Shown one piece after another: positions 33,751 to 44,646 of a stretch of 64,000 nt of DNA (positions are counted from its first letter, which is position 1; every line of letters begins with the position of its first letter). The notes under the pieces were generated by a model. It was not told the DNA's origin, searched no databases, and saw nothing but the letters and a program-made list of their open reading frames with translations. This DNA comes from Marisa cornuarietis. Lineage: Eukaryota; Mollusca; Gastropoda; Architaenioglossa; Ampullariidae. The stretch spans positions 6,233,001 through 6,297,000 of the forward strand of contig SMMW01000555.1 in assembly GCA_004794655.1 (NCBI GenBank), read 5' to 3'. The position numbers and the translations under genes were made by a program.

Positions 33751-33944
33751 GATCGATGTCGACTGTTTATTCAAACACCCTCAGAGTGCGGGACACTACG
33801 ATAACTGAATCCTTTAGCCTGGGTGTTAAAAAATGTCCGCCTGGCGTGGAGTCATGGGGAGAGAGCATCTCAATCGTAATGCTGCGGTACCCGCAAACCG
33901 AAATCTCAACACCAACTGCGTGGCGATGAAGAGAGGAGCTCTTG
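33751..33944 (+). CDS. Candidate exon with strong acceptor and donor, two competing frames
   Basis: A textbook acceptor (TTCTGTTTCTTTTTTTTCAG) ends at 33750, and a GTAGGT donor starts at 33945. Frame A, reached in phase 1 from the exon at 32433-32517, is open for 58 codons (SMSTVYSNTLRVRDTTITES near its start, then a PPGVESWGES stretch) to a TGA at 33927. Frame B starts at an ATG at 33833 with A at -3 and an in-frame stop just before it. It encodes 37 residues and reaches the donor in phase 1. Its end, VAMKRGALG, resembles the R-x-x-L destruction box of mitotic cyclins, and the leader length is similar to that of clam A-type cyclins. No cyclin-box exon was found in the 30 kb downstream, so the cyclin idea is weak. 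Another strong acceptor lies at 33596-33611. Confidence 0.33.
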
Positions 33945-35260
33945 GTAGGTACAGAAAATGGATTGAGTGCTGAACGCGAGGGAAATCTTGTTAAGGTGTA
34001 AAAACAACCCTTTGCCGCCTTTTGTGTCGCTTTGACCCTTTGGGAAGGTCACAGGGAGACGTTTTTTGCAGCTGCTTCTACATTCAGACAGCGACTACGA
34101 CATGCAGCATGGAAGTGACAACGATCCAAAGCCTTCCAGACGATTCGACGCCGCAACTAAAGCTTCCACGAGGGGGATGCGACTGTGATGTTCAAAGCGC
34201 GGCAGCGTGAACGGATTGCTGAACAAATTCATCTTGCAATTCTTCTTGTCCAGACCTCTATGTCTTTCTGTGCTGTTAGCTCTCCGTGCCGTCTACTGTT
34301 AGGAAGTCGTAAACAAATGTACGAGAAAGTGATTTTCGTGAAGAAAACAGAAGGAAATCGACGGAACTCGGGCTTGCCCTCACCTTAAATGTGTATCTGC
34401 ACTAAAGTTTTGTTGAGTTTACTCATTTCCGAAGCCTCTTTACTACGGATATTTTGTCGTCCACTTGACGAAAAAACTGAATATAGAACAAAAGTGGCGA
34501 CACCAAGGTGTTATGTGCGACAGATTATCCGAAGTGTCAACCATTTCTAATTTCTCATGGAGATGGCCAGTCCTGGATAATAACAGTTAAATCTGCTATC
34601 AACTGTTAACCGGTCTCCCATTCGTCTATAGACATTACCCTTATTATAGGGATCTTTCTTGCTGCTCGAAAGAAGACAGTTGACCTAATCATCAATGTAA
34701 CGATCTTTTTTTTTCTTTTGGGGGGATAACGTGTTCCTGCTTTGGAATCGAGGTCTGCACAAAAGAATATGTTTTAAAAAAGCCACAAAAAGTATGGACT
34801 TCTGCGCAGGAACTAGAAGGAAGGAAGCACATTGAATTCAGGACCTTGTCAACTAGCTATTTCCTTGGAGCCAGTTAAGCACAGTTGTCAGGTCCGGTGC
34901 TAAATGAGGGCTCATTATCCCGAGAATGATTGAACGCTCTGCCAGATAACTGTGCAGCGCTGCTTGGATGAGTAATCGCCCGTGATTGAGAATTGAACTC
35001 TGTTGAAGGGAAACGGGTGTTCTTACTGTTGACAGAAACGAAAACTTCTCAGAAAAGAAGTTAAAAAGACAAGGGAGGCAAAATCTTTTTTATTGGTGAT
35101 TCCTTGTAGAGATTTCAGTGCGATTCATGAACAGAAACGGATTCTGTTTCACAAATTTTTTTTTTTGACTTGGTGTAAAAATAGCAAATACTATCGTTTT
35201 GCTTACACAAAAGAAAAAGAAGTTATAAGGTTTCAGTCAACTTAAAAACAAAATGGCGTA
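33945..35260. other. Probable intron or intergenic sequence
   Basis: Contains a further acceptor-like site at 34061-34071 (GTTTTTTGCAG) followed by frames of 30-67 codons, none recognisable. Nothing else is supported. Confidence 0.35.
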
Positions 35261-35317
35261 CAGATGTTTGTGTCAGTCCAGAACAAACAACACGGAATAC
35301 TAAGGACACAGGTTTCT

Positions 35318-35440
35318 GGATTATCAGTGGTCCTCCTTCCCTCTTCAATCTTGGAGCACAGCTGTGTGGATTATCAGCCTTGTCTCGTTTCTGGGAGCAC
35401 ACAGCTGTTTGGATTACCTGTTCCCACCTGGACCTCACCT
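35318..35440 (+). repeat. Degenerate tandem repeat, units about 43-50 bp
   Basis: Three units beginning GGATTA at 35318, 35368 and 35411. The first two share a GGAGCACA(CA)GCTGT end. It lies immediately before the candidate signal-peptide start. Confidence 0.65.
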
Positions 35441-35445
35441 GAAAC

Positions 35446-35512
35446 ATGAGGCACACGTGGCTGATACTGACGCTGTCGATGTTGCTGTGGAAATCGACCG
35501 GTGAAAGATGGG
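35446..35512 (+). CDS. Candidate first coding exon encoding a signal peptide
   Basis: The ATG at 35446 has A at -3 and an in-frame TGA just upstream. It opens 22 codons: a short basic start (MRHT), a hydrophobic core WLILTLSMLLW, then KSTGERW. The exon ends in phase 1 at TGGG/GTAGGTAT (donor at 35513). A separate signal-peptide exon followed by a phase 1 intron is a common first-exon design for secreted or membrane proteins built from phase 1 modules. The mature protein is unknown because no downstream exon could be paired. The degenerate 45-bp repeats upstream would fall in the 5' untranslated region. Confidence 0.33.
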
Positions 35513-35590
35513 GTAGGTATATATGAGTTCTACTTCGCCATGTGTGTACATGCGTTTAATTAGGTCGATGTGAGTGTTGGGCTGTGCTTA

Positions 35591-35868
35591 GGTATGTTTT
35601 GACTTGTCTGTCAGTACGAAAGTGTGTCTATATATATATATTAAATATATTCTCCAAGGTATGTTTTGATTTGTCTGTCAGTACAAAAGTGTGTCTATAT
35701 ATATATATATTTTAAATATATTCTCCAAGGTATGTTTCGATTTGTCTGTCAGTACAAAAGTGTGTCTATATATATATATATTAAATATAGTCTCTAAGGT
35801 CTGTTTTGATTTGTCTGTCAGTACGAAAGTGTGTCTATATATATATATATATTGAATGTATTCTCTAA
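35591..35868. repeat. Minisatellite, four units of 67-71 bp
   Basis: Units start at 35591, 35658, 35729 and 35798. Each has GGTATGTTTTGA(C/T)TTGTC, then TGTCAGTAC(A/G)AAAGTGTG, then TCTATATA..., then AAATATATTCTC. Unit lengths differ by the number of AT steps. Minus-strand frames with repeated HTFVLTDKSK are its translation. It begins 79 bp after the candidate donor at 35513. Confidence 0.93.
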
Positions 35869-36362
35869 AAATTAATTTTAACCAGGGACGTAAGAGATTA
35901 AAATGTTTTAGTGATAATAATGTGTGTTTTGTGAATGTCTTTTTGTGTATTTGCATGTTGAAAAAGATGTGCTTAACAAATAAATATTTACACATGCATC
36001 AATTGGTTGCCCTGCAGTAATAATGAATTTATTTTCTGATGCTACGATCGTGTTCAGTGTCAAAGAGTGACCTTTACCCTTTCATCTTTGCTTTGTCCTT
36101 TGTCACTTTTTCCTTCTCAAATAACGCCACCTGGCGAGACCTACAGCAGGTGCATGCAAAGCAAACTGCCGTTGGATCGGCGAAGGCAAACGAATAAATA
36201 TTTCTGCACTTTGCCTCCATACAGTTCTTGTAGCGGCGGTACAAATGTATTTGATCACTATTTCGTTTGTATGTTTGTTAGACCACATGTCGTAGAATCC
36301 ATTAATACATACAAAAACTTCAGGACAAATGTTCTCTAAGAATGTTAGAGTGATGTGCACAG

Positions 36363-36453
36363 CATGTGTGTGCGTGCGTGCGTGTGTGTTTATGTGTGTG
36401 TGCGCGCGCGCGCGTGTGTGTTTGTGTGCGTGAGAGACAGAGAGAGAGAGAGA
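36363..36453. repeat. (GT)n-(CG)n-(AG)n compound simple repeat
   Basis: GT-rich sequence with an alternating CG core (about 36402-36413, able in principle to adopt Z-DNA) followed by AG units. Confidence 0.9.
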
Positions 36454-36739
36454 TGTAAAGGGAGAGAGTGGAGAAAAGGTTCGGTTGAGAGTAAGTGAGC
36501 GTTTTGCAAAAGAGATATATATATATATATATAAAGAGAGAAATAATTACTGATAAACAGGCTATAAATAGTAAAAATGCATGAAAGTGGTAATCATTAG
36601 AGAAACAAAAGAAAGAGAGAGAGAGAGAGAAATATCGTTAACAAACAAATATGTATATTTTTTGCATACCACGAACGCTCAGAGAAAAATAATTATAATA
36701 AAGTGCCAGGATTAGCGATATGCCACTCACCATGCAGAA

Positions 36740-36740
<1 letters not shown>

Positions 36741-36774
<34 letters not shown>

Positions 36775-36836
36775 CACACACACACACGCACACACACACG
36801 CACACACACACACGCACGCGCGCACACACACACACA
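36741..36836. repeat. (CA)n with GCAC interruptions
   Basis: About 96 bases of CA with several CG steps. A second short CA tract follows a nine-base C run at about 36898. Confidence 0.95.
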
Positions 36837-37407
36837 TGCACTTCATTCCATCCTTTCTCGCCTTCCTTCAGTTCGACAGGAATTCTAAGATAAGCGCCCC
36901 CCCCCCACACACACACACACCCTGTTTGTTAGGGGTGCAGGGAGTTGTCGGCACACGTACACCGACACCGCTTCCACGCAATCCGAACACCCCGGTTATA
37001 TGGCTAGCTCTGTATAGCAGTTCACATGCTTAGCCACAAGAAAGAAAAAAAGCACGCGAAAGGCAAATACCTCTGTTTCGTCTTTCCAGCTAATGGTCGC
37101 AATAAAACTGCGCTTTCTTTTGGCCCCAAACAGACACTTTGTAACGGTGATGATGAAAGTGTTCTGTGCTTGATGAGGTGAAAAGTGCTATGTGCTGGTT
37201 ATAGCCGGGACAGGAACCAAAACTATGAAAAAAAATACCAAGTGCAGACGACTGCAAACGTCTTTTATGAAGTCGACATCAAATTAGCTCTGGTGCAGCT
37301 CTTTTCCTAACATACCCATTTCAAAATGTCTTATCTTCATTGCTAAGTTATACCGATCTTTGTGTTGCTGGTAGAAGGCTGCACATGATCATTCATTGCA
37401 AGAAGAA

Positions 37408-37572
37408 TCACCGAAGAAGAAGTATGAAAACAGCAAGGGGATGAGAGATGGTACCGATAGGATCGCGCAAACCCACAATAACATTACATCTCTTCATCAA
37501 CATTGGGTGGAGCAGCACACACCGGAGATGTGTGTTTGGACAAGTTTGTCTAGACACATTGTGGGTGATGCA
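37408..37572. repeat. Dispersed direct repeat, copy 1
   Basis: Shares ordered blocks with 38000-38152: ACCGAAGAAG, CCACAATAACAT, then GTGTGTTTGGACAAGTTTG and a following (T/C)(T/G)AGACAC(A/G)TTG block. Divergence is substantial. Both copies are open on the minus strand, but with different frames and no family match. Confidence 0.7.
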
Positions 37573-37719
37573 AGGAAAACACTTTGTGCAGAATATAAAA
37601 AGATAAAGAGTTCTATGAGTTAATGGAAGCGCGAACGTTCGAGATTTACCATGTCTAAGACGAGATGAACCCTCTCTTTTCACCATCTGTATCTTTCCTT
37701 TAGTAAGTCAGGGTTACAT

Positions 37720-37800
37720 TCTGCCGCAGGTAGGTCTTGAAATAGGGAACTTTTGTTCCACGGTTGATTCCTCTAGCCACCAAGCTATTGACTCGAGTAG
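37720..37800 (-). mobile_element. tRNA-derived SINE fragment
   Basis: On the minus strand, TAGCTTGGTGGCTAGAGGA resembles a tRNA A box. AACCGTGGAACAAAAG follows, then a worn B box TTTCAAGACC with TACCTGCGGCAG after it, in the order and spacing of tRNA-headed SINEs. Confidence 0.45.
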
Positions 37801-37999
37801 GGGAGATGAAAAGGGAGGATACAAGTTAAAGTTAAAATACGTACGCCTTCAACAGAGTGTTTACTATCTAGTTTAAATCAAATTAACTAGCTATTGTACC
37901 CTGGTTTAAATCTGACACACATTTCTCTTCATTATTTGAACCTTTTCTGTTGAATAAATATTAGTAAAACACTGCACTGGGATATTTGTTTTAATTAAA

Positions 38000-38152
38000 A
38001 GCACCAAAGAAGGAATGAGAAGAGGAAACGAAGATAAACGGTGGTACTGTTCGGATCCACAATCCACAATAACATCATTTCTTGTCATTACCTTTGGGCG
38101 GCCCAGCAAACCAGAGAGGTGTGTTTGGACAAGTTTGCGTGGACACGTTGGC
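38000..38152. repeat. Dispersed direct repeat, copy 2
   Basis: Partner of 37408-37572, in the same orientation and about 590 bp away. Confidence 0.7.
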
Positions 38153-38154
38153 TT

Positions 38155-40150
38155 CAACCCCCTTGAAAGGCGCTTCTTATCTGTAGAGGCTCCGGATGTT
38201 AAGAGAGACAACCACTTGCGATTCGCTTTCGCTGCTTGGAGCCGCTGACTGGAGTGCGGGGGGCGCTGCGTGTAGCAGATAGTATCGCTTGTCAGAGTTC
38301 GTTTACACTTTCAATCGATGAAGACGTAGACTTCATCTTCTAGGACGAAATTCGTTTTACTGCTGTTTCGCTCGTTCCTTCTATTGTACAATATATATAT
38401 ATATATATATTCTTCGCCAGATTTAATTTCTTAGCATTATTATTCTTATTGTTTTCTTGTCTTTATTTGTTTCTTCTTCACTGCCAGCACTTCCTTTAAG
38501 TGTAGTACAATGTCATGATAAGTCTTGATTATTTTGTCTTTTATATGCTTTTTGAGATAGCTCAAGTGTTGTACTGTTCCATCATTTTGATGAAATGTTA
38601 ACAGACAGAATTCCACCTTCTTAATCAGTGGTTCTTGTTGTTGTCATCCCCCCACTACGCCAAGCTGCTTGCCAGGTTTCTGGCGTAAAAATACTGGATC
38701 CTACAGAAAGTCGCAGAGATTACTGATACGTTCTTGCACAGCAGGCAATCACCCTCAGGAACAAGGTCGACTATCTCTAGCCGCGTGAACTGCGCTGAAC
38801 CTAATTATCTGCCCCTCGAGGAGTCAGAAATGTATGCTGCCATCTCGTGGCAGATAACTCCTGCGAGACTTCCTTGCTGACGTCGCACGTGCGACGAAGA
38901 TCTACCGGTCTATGTCCTCTTCAACTTTCCTCGACAACGCATTGCCCCAGGAACATCGTTGGAATATGAAAGAACTCTGGAGAGTACGTTCTCAGTAGAC
39001 GAATCCTCCATCAGGAATTAAAAACAATCATATGCCAGTGAGGGATGTAAACCATAAACCGTAAGCTTCGCTGACTGAGCATTATTACAGGAGGTCAAGG
39101 TTTATTTTTTCAGAGCAACTTCTAAGATCGCGAAAGCTCAATTTCAGCGCTAAGACAGTGCAGTTTATTTAAGGGAGTTCCGGGGGAAAATGCAATAACA
39201 ACATCAATATCGCCCACCTTGTATTTAGCTCTACCCTTTACTATCTCATCAATACCCTCCGAGTATTGAAAACGAGAGAAATCACAGCATCGGCTCGTAC
39301 CATGCCTGGGGACTGTTGCTGGAAGTAAGTATCGCGATGACAAAGTCAGATCACAAAACGTTGCGTCTAACATTTAGGCATCTTGACTTCATTAAAAAAA
39401 AATTCAAAAAAACTTTGCTCAACTGTATTTAGTGCAGTTAATGCATAAAAATATGATCTGTGTTTTTGAGGCATATTAAGCAGATGTAACATAACATTAT
39501 AAAGATAAAGTGCACATATGAGTCTATAAGCGCGTCGCAGTTTATAAAATATATTTGTAATTTTCATGATAGACATTGTTTCAGTTACATCATAAGCACA
39601 CCGGTCTTAGTATTTCTTACTTTCATACATCGCATGCACTCGCTACGGGTTTTGTCACATTTTGCTATTAAAGTGTTATCGCTCGTATATTTCTACTTTT
39701 TACCCCATTAAAAAAAACACAGCTACCTAAAAACATGTAATTTCATGAGTGGTGTGTAAGAAACTGTGAAAAAAAAGTCAACCATTACAGAACAATGGCA
39801 ACAACTAAAGCTACAAGGAGAATTTTTTTTCGGTCAAACCACCAGCTAGGGAGTTGGAGGAAGCACTGAATGGCTCTCTAATGCCTCACAAAGGAATTGT
39901 AGCTTTGTGGACAGATGATTCTTTCTCGGCGTTTGTGTGCATCCTTGGCTTCTGTTGTTTCACGGCCTGGCTAAGATGCTTTCTTCTGAATTTTTATATC
40001 ATTTGATCAATATTTTGAGTTATCCACAACTCTTTGAAATCTAATCCTATTATTTCGCGGCATGGATGAATAAATACATGTATCAAAGTGAATTGTGGAT
40101 CTTACTTACGAACTTCCACAACGTGGACCTTTTCCTTAGGCTTAGCATTT
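38155..40150. other. Gene-free stretch
   Basis: Contains (AT)n at about 38390-38410, a CTCF-like GGGGGGCGCTG at 38257-38267, and a 9-bp inverted repeat (38805-38813 with 38849-38857). The minus-strand frame at 39122-39373 has no domain. Confidence 0.4.
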
Positions 40151-40268
40151 GCCACTCCAATGTAATGTGTTCTTCTCCTCTCCCTCTGTTTCTTCTCTTC
40201 CTTCTTTGTTTTCTTCTTCTGCTTTCTACTGCTGTTTCGTTATTTTGACTGAAACTGTGTTGCCGCAG

Positions 40269-40724
40269 ACCCGACAAAAGGTTGTGGGTTTATTATTTCC
40301 CAACTGGTTGGACACAGGCTTACGGGGGGTGATCGGTAATCATAATGATGATCTTACTCTGTTGACGTTCAGAGATGATTTACACGACAATGCGAGTAAG
40401 ATGTCTGATGTAGTGGCTTCAGCATTCGCTGACAACAGCTCACGTGACGATCAGTTGTTCTTACGTGAAGATTTTACTTTAATAATGCTATTAGTGCAAA
40501 GTAATATGCCGATGTGCAGAAAATGGACAATCCTGGTCCATAATCAAAGGTGGTCCAGTATAAAGCGCTCATGTATCTACATCCCAGCCACATTCTCTAC
40601 CTTCGCTGGGGGACATGAAAACTTCAGTTTACAGCAGATAAAGATAACAGCAGCGCCAGAATACACAGAGCAGGAAGGCCAAGATGCTAGACAATGGGCA
40701 TTGCTTTTCACCATGGCAAGATAA
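40269..40724 (+). CDS. Candidate terminal exon, 151 codons, unknown product
   Basis: A pyrimidine-rich tract at about 40165-40245 precedes GTTGCCGCAG, an acceptor ending at 40268. From there 151 codons stay open in phase 0 (starting TRQKVVGLLFPNWLD) to a stop at 40722-40724. This is one of the longest frames in the window that is not simple repeat. The part up to residue 65 is acidic (NHNDDLTLLTFRDDL), with no repeat, transmembrane segment or motif I recognise. An AATAAA signal lies at 40954-40959, about 230 bp after the stop, as expected for a last exon. No upstream coding exon could be tied to it. Chance openness over 64 kb remains possible. Confidence 0.33.
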   Translation, partial: TRQKVVGLLFPNWLDTGLRGVIGNHNDDLTLLTFRDDLHDNASKMSDVVASAFADNSSRDDQLFLREDFTLIMLLVQSNMPMCRKWTILVHNQRWSSIKRSCIYIPATFSTFAGGHENFSLQQIKITAAPEYTEQEGQDARQWALLFTMAR

Positions 40725-40953
40725 GGTCTCGTTAAAGTGGTGTAGGCTCCATCTCCGAGGCACAGTCAACGAGGAAGCAAGCGCGGACTCCCTGTGATAT
40801 GCTAATCTACAGGTGTGTCGGACACAACGGGGTCGGATACTTCATCAAGGGTGTGTTTATAACCGTTGCTCCTTTTGGAACATTTAGATAGTATATTTTT
40901 GTAACCAGAAAGCATGATCTGTATTTTAGCAGCTTTTCATCGTACACCTGCGT

Positions 40954-40959
40954 AATAAA
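40954..40959 (+). promoter_or_regulatory. AATAAA, possible polyadenylation signal
   Basis: Perfect hexamer about 230 bp after the stop of the candidate terminal exon. The hexamer is common in A/T-rich DNA, so support comes only from position. Confidence 0.25.
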
Positions 40960-41820
40960 TCTGGTAGAAAATGACTATAAGTGGAGAATTTCATGAGCAT
41001 TTTGAATACAGTCTACGAATATAAAATAGATGTAAGAATTGGAGAAACGTAATATCTTAAAATCATTAGGAGCAGGTCGCTTCGTCATTCAACTTATCTA
41101 TGAAAGTAGTGCGGACAGAATCAGCCATTTAACACAATTTTCATATCTCTGTTCATAAACTTCATAAGTGTTAGTAAATGTTCCGTATTTATCCTTCATA
41201 AAGTAATGACTTTAAAACTAATACACAAGCAAACCCAAGGCATTGTCTCTATCTGATTTGCGCATTTGTTGCACAGATACCGTTAAATTTTATTCCTACA
41301 CCCTTACCATTGTTGCAACCTAAAGAGCTACACATTTGCATCATTGCAAAGAGACGAATACTTTTTGTTGTGCTTTGACGCTAATTCAGATATTCAAAGA
41401 AGGTGATCTCAATGTTTTGCTTTGAGGTTTTCATCTATGTAGACGAGCTGACACTAAACAAGAAAATAAATACTGTTGATGAGAAGAAAACGATACACTT
41501 TATCATTTCGCCAACGAGTGGGTTTCTTAATGACAGGCTTATTGGTTGCCAATGACTTAAGACACAATTTTTTAGACCTAGAGAGTATTTTTGAGACCTA
41601 GCTAACGGCAGTCTCAGCAGGGCTAGGTTCGTGGTTGAGGCTGCTTTTCCCGTTTTAGGCAACACTATCGATGGTTTACGCATGCGTGATGTTGTTTTAC
41701 AAAATGGAAGTTTTTGTAGCCCGGTCTCCATCAAGTTTGTGCTCTATACGCCCTCTTGATCACGTCCTGATGTCTCAGTGTTTGTCCATTCATCCATTAT
41801 TTTTGTTTGAGACAATTTGT
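40960..41820. other. Gene-free stretch
   Basis: A/T-rich. The minus-strand frame at 41435-41734 has no domain or splice pair. Confidence 0.4.
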
Positions 41821-41824
41821 TTTA

Positions 41825-42016
41825 AGCATTTTGTGATTTTGTATTAGACACAGATAGGCTCGGTGCGCATGACAAAATGGCCGACTCAGAACAATAAGCC
41901 CATTTATTTTCAGTGTCAGGACACCGTGGAGCAATCAACGAAGCAGCTAAATAAGTGTCATTCAGTTTAAACATGTGATTCAACGGACGGCGTTCGACAT
42001 TTATTTTCGCCGCCAT
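41825..42016 (-). CDS. Weak candidate start exon or small ORF
   Basis: On the minus strand an ATGGCGGCG start (42016) opens 63 codons beginning MAAKINVERRPLNHMFK, with an ordinary amino-acid mix. The AAATGGCGGC context is typical of some metazoan start regions and of YY1 sites. On the plus strand AAAATGGCCGACT lies inside the same frame. No donor was identified, and T at -3 is poor context. Family not recognised. Confidence 0.18.
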
Positions 42017-42019
42017 TTA

Positions 42020-44606
42020 AAAACATTTTTTAAATTGGAAATTCAAACGCACTCTTTGAAATCAAACAAGTCATGTGCAAAGTTTTTTTTATAGTAGCCT
42101 TTATTCATTTTGTTTTGAGAAGTAGTTTGGCTTGGGTGCATGTTATTGTTTTCATTTTGAAAACTTGCTTTACAGGAACTTACCTTTTCTCCTCTTTGTT
42201 GCGTGTTTCAGTAAATGTTTGTCAAGTGCCGCTGTCTATAAATGCCTTCAAATTACGACAGTCTTTTTTGTCCAAAGACCTGCAAGCTCTAGAGTGATGC
42301 TTCAAGTATCATTTCTTTCAAATTCCAGACATGAAAGTGATTTCTATCATACTAACAGTTTTTACGTGTTAAAGCTGCGTTGAAAGGAAGCTACAAGAAA
42401 TGCAAGTTTGAATCTGCCATTTTAAAACTCATACTAGCTTTGTCAATCCTACATGCTGGTTAAAAAATTCTTGAAAAGAAAGCTTTACAAAATGAAATGA
42501 GACACAAAAGGAACGATTTTGATTCAACAGAAGTTTGCTTTCAACAGCATGATAGCGATCGGCGTTTTGCGGGAAATGGTGCTATGCAGACTCTTAAAAA
42601 AACAAGATGAATATTTAAAAAAAGAAGACTTTTGCAGCATCTGGAACCAGTAGCGCTGTTTACAACATCATCCCCAGCTGGATTACAGAATTATCCATCG
42701 CTCACTGTCTCAAGCCCCTCCTTAACGTACGGTGAGCTGCTGCCAATCTGACTTGGGCCTGAATAAACATCACACTTTTCTCAATTTATTCTTTACCACC
42801 AGCAGTCTTATTGGGCGGAGTAGGCTGGAAGAAAGCTTCCAGGCCAGAATTTTCTGGTTGTTTCAATGAAAAAAAAACTGATATAAAGATAGAAATACCC
42901 CGGTTTCTATTATTTTCGATTTACTGACTTGCTCTGTATAATAGGAGTTCTTTCCTTTGACCCTCCTAGCACCAAAACATGGCCCGTGCTGTATACGGCG
43001 TCATTTGATCACCATATTTAAAGATTCAGGTAAATTGATGTTTCTTCTGGTAGTCTCCAAACACCCTGTTCCCTAACGCAGATTTTTTCGGTCACCTGAT
43101 ACGTATTGCTCAGGTCCCTGTGTAAGGCTGTCGTAGGCGTTCGTTGGTGGAGATCATTTCACGCACCATCGGGAGTGAGACTATTTCGCTCCACAAAGAA
43201 ATGAATCAGTGCTCGCGAACACACAGGGCAGCCCACACACAACCTGGTCTCCTTCTGACGACTGTTTGATGTTTCAAAAGGTGAAACTGTGACCCATTAT
43301 GATTTTCCTGGACGCCCTGTGGCATGCCGTGGGTGGGTCTGAAATCACACTGGTGTGTGCCATTTCTCGTTAACCTTTCAAAAGATAAGCGATACAGACT
43401 AGTTATATATGCTATGATGTACATTCACAAATGTGCAGGCCGCCTACCTTAGTATGGGAAAAATTCGAAAGCTGAAAAGGGCCTTTGAATGTGTAGTGTC
43501 ACGACGCAAACTAGAATGTATAAATCAATGTCAGCAACGATTGAGTTTCACGGCAGATTAATACAGATGATCAGGACTTGGGCGAAGTGTATGTCAAATG
43601 GACTTATATTGTAATACATTATCAAATATGAAAATAACATGAACATTTATATATGTACCTACCTAAATACCCTATGTTTGTTTTTCGAGAGTGCATAAAG
43701 TATAAATATTGTCAAATCTTTAAAGCCTTGAGTGCCCAACAATATTCGCAAATGGAACGTTGTGAAACAATATTTAATTACAAATTAAGTTCCTTTGTAA
43801 TTAAGACAACAAAATATTATATATGCCGGACACAATTAGTTTATGTACTAAATGTTAAATATGCCTCGCAGAGATGATCTGTAATTGTGTTGAAACAATA
43901 GTGAGTTTAGGGTTTTGGTTAAAGGACCGTAAAACTCCATATCTTTCACTTTTGTCTCCTCTCATCGCTGTTCTTCCAAAGGTAGATGAAAGTACAGCTA
44001 ATACACAAATTGAAGAGTATTTCGAAATGACCTTTCGACAGCCGCAGCATGGAGCGACGTCTAGAGGCAGACAAAATGGTTCAAAGATTAGCTGAAAGAG
44101 AGGGCGTATGTGGTGCTGCAACAAGATAAATGTTCCTGACTTGTAATTTAAGTTGTCTCAAGAGTCTCTGGCAATGAGCTCCCATGTCACGCTTTGACAT
44201 GAAGACGCGACAGCACCGTCCGAGGTAGAAAGAAGACAGGACAAAAAAATGGTTCTTGACGAGACAGATTTGCGGCACAGTACCTACACGCACCGAAACC
44301 GCCACCACAGCCATCACCACGACCTCAGGCAGACATGTCAGCCCAGCCTTAACATCTATATCGACAAAATAATTCTCGCCTGGCATGGGGTCTGCAATGC
44401 TCGTCTTCTTATCTTCTCGTAGCCGACCATTTTATTACTGCTTTCACCTTAACTTCTTTGTCGTGCTAACGATTTATTGGTCTAAGTGCGCATCAGGACC
44501 GATAAGTAGGGAGCTGCTGCTTTTGTTTTTTTGTTCGGATGTTGTGCAAGTGCATCTGCAATGTTTGATTTCCCTACAAACAAAAGCGAGGTCACGCTAG
44601 TCCGGT

Positions 44607-44646
<40 letters not shown>

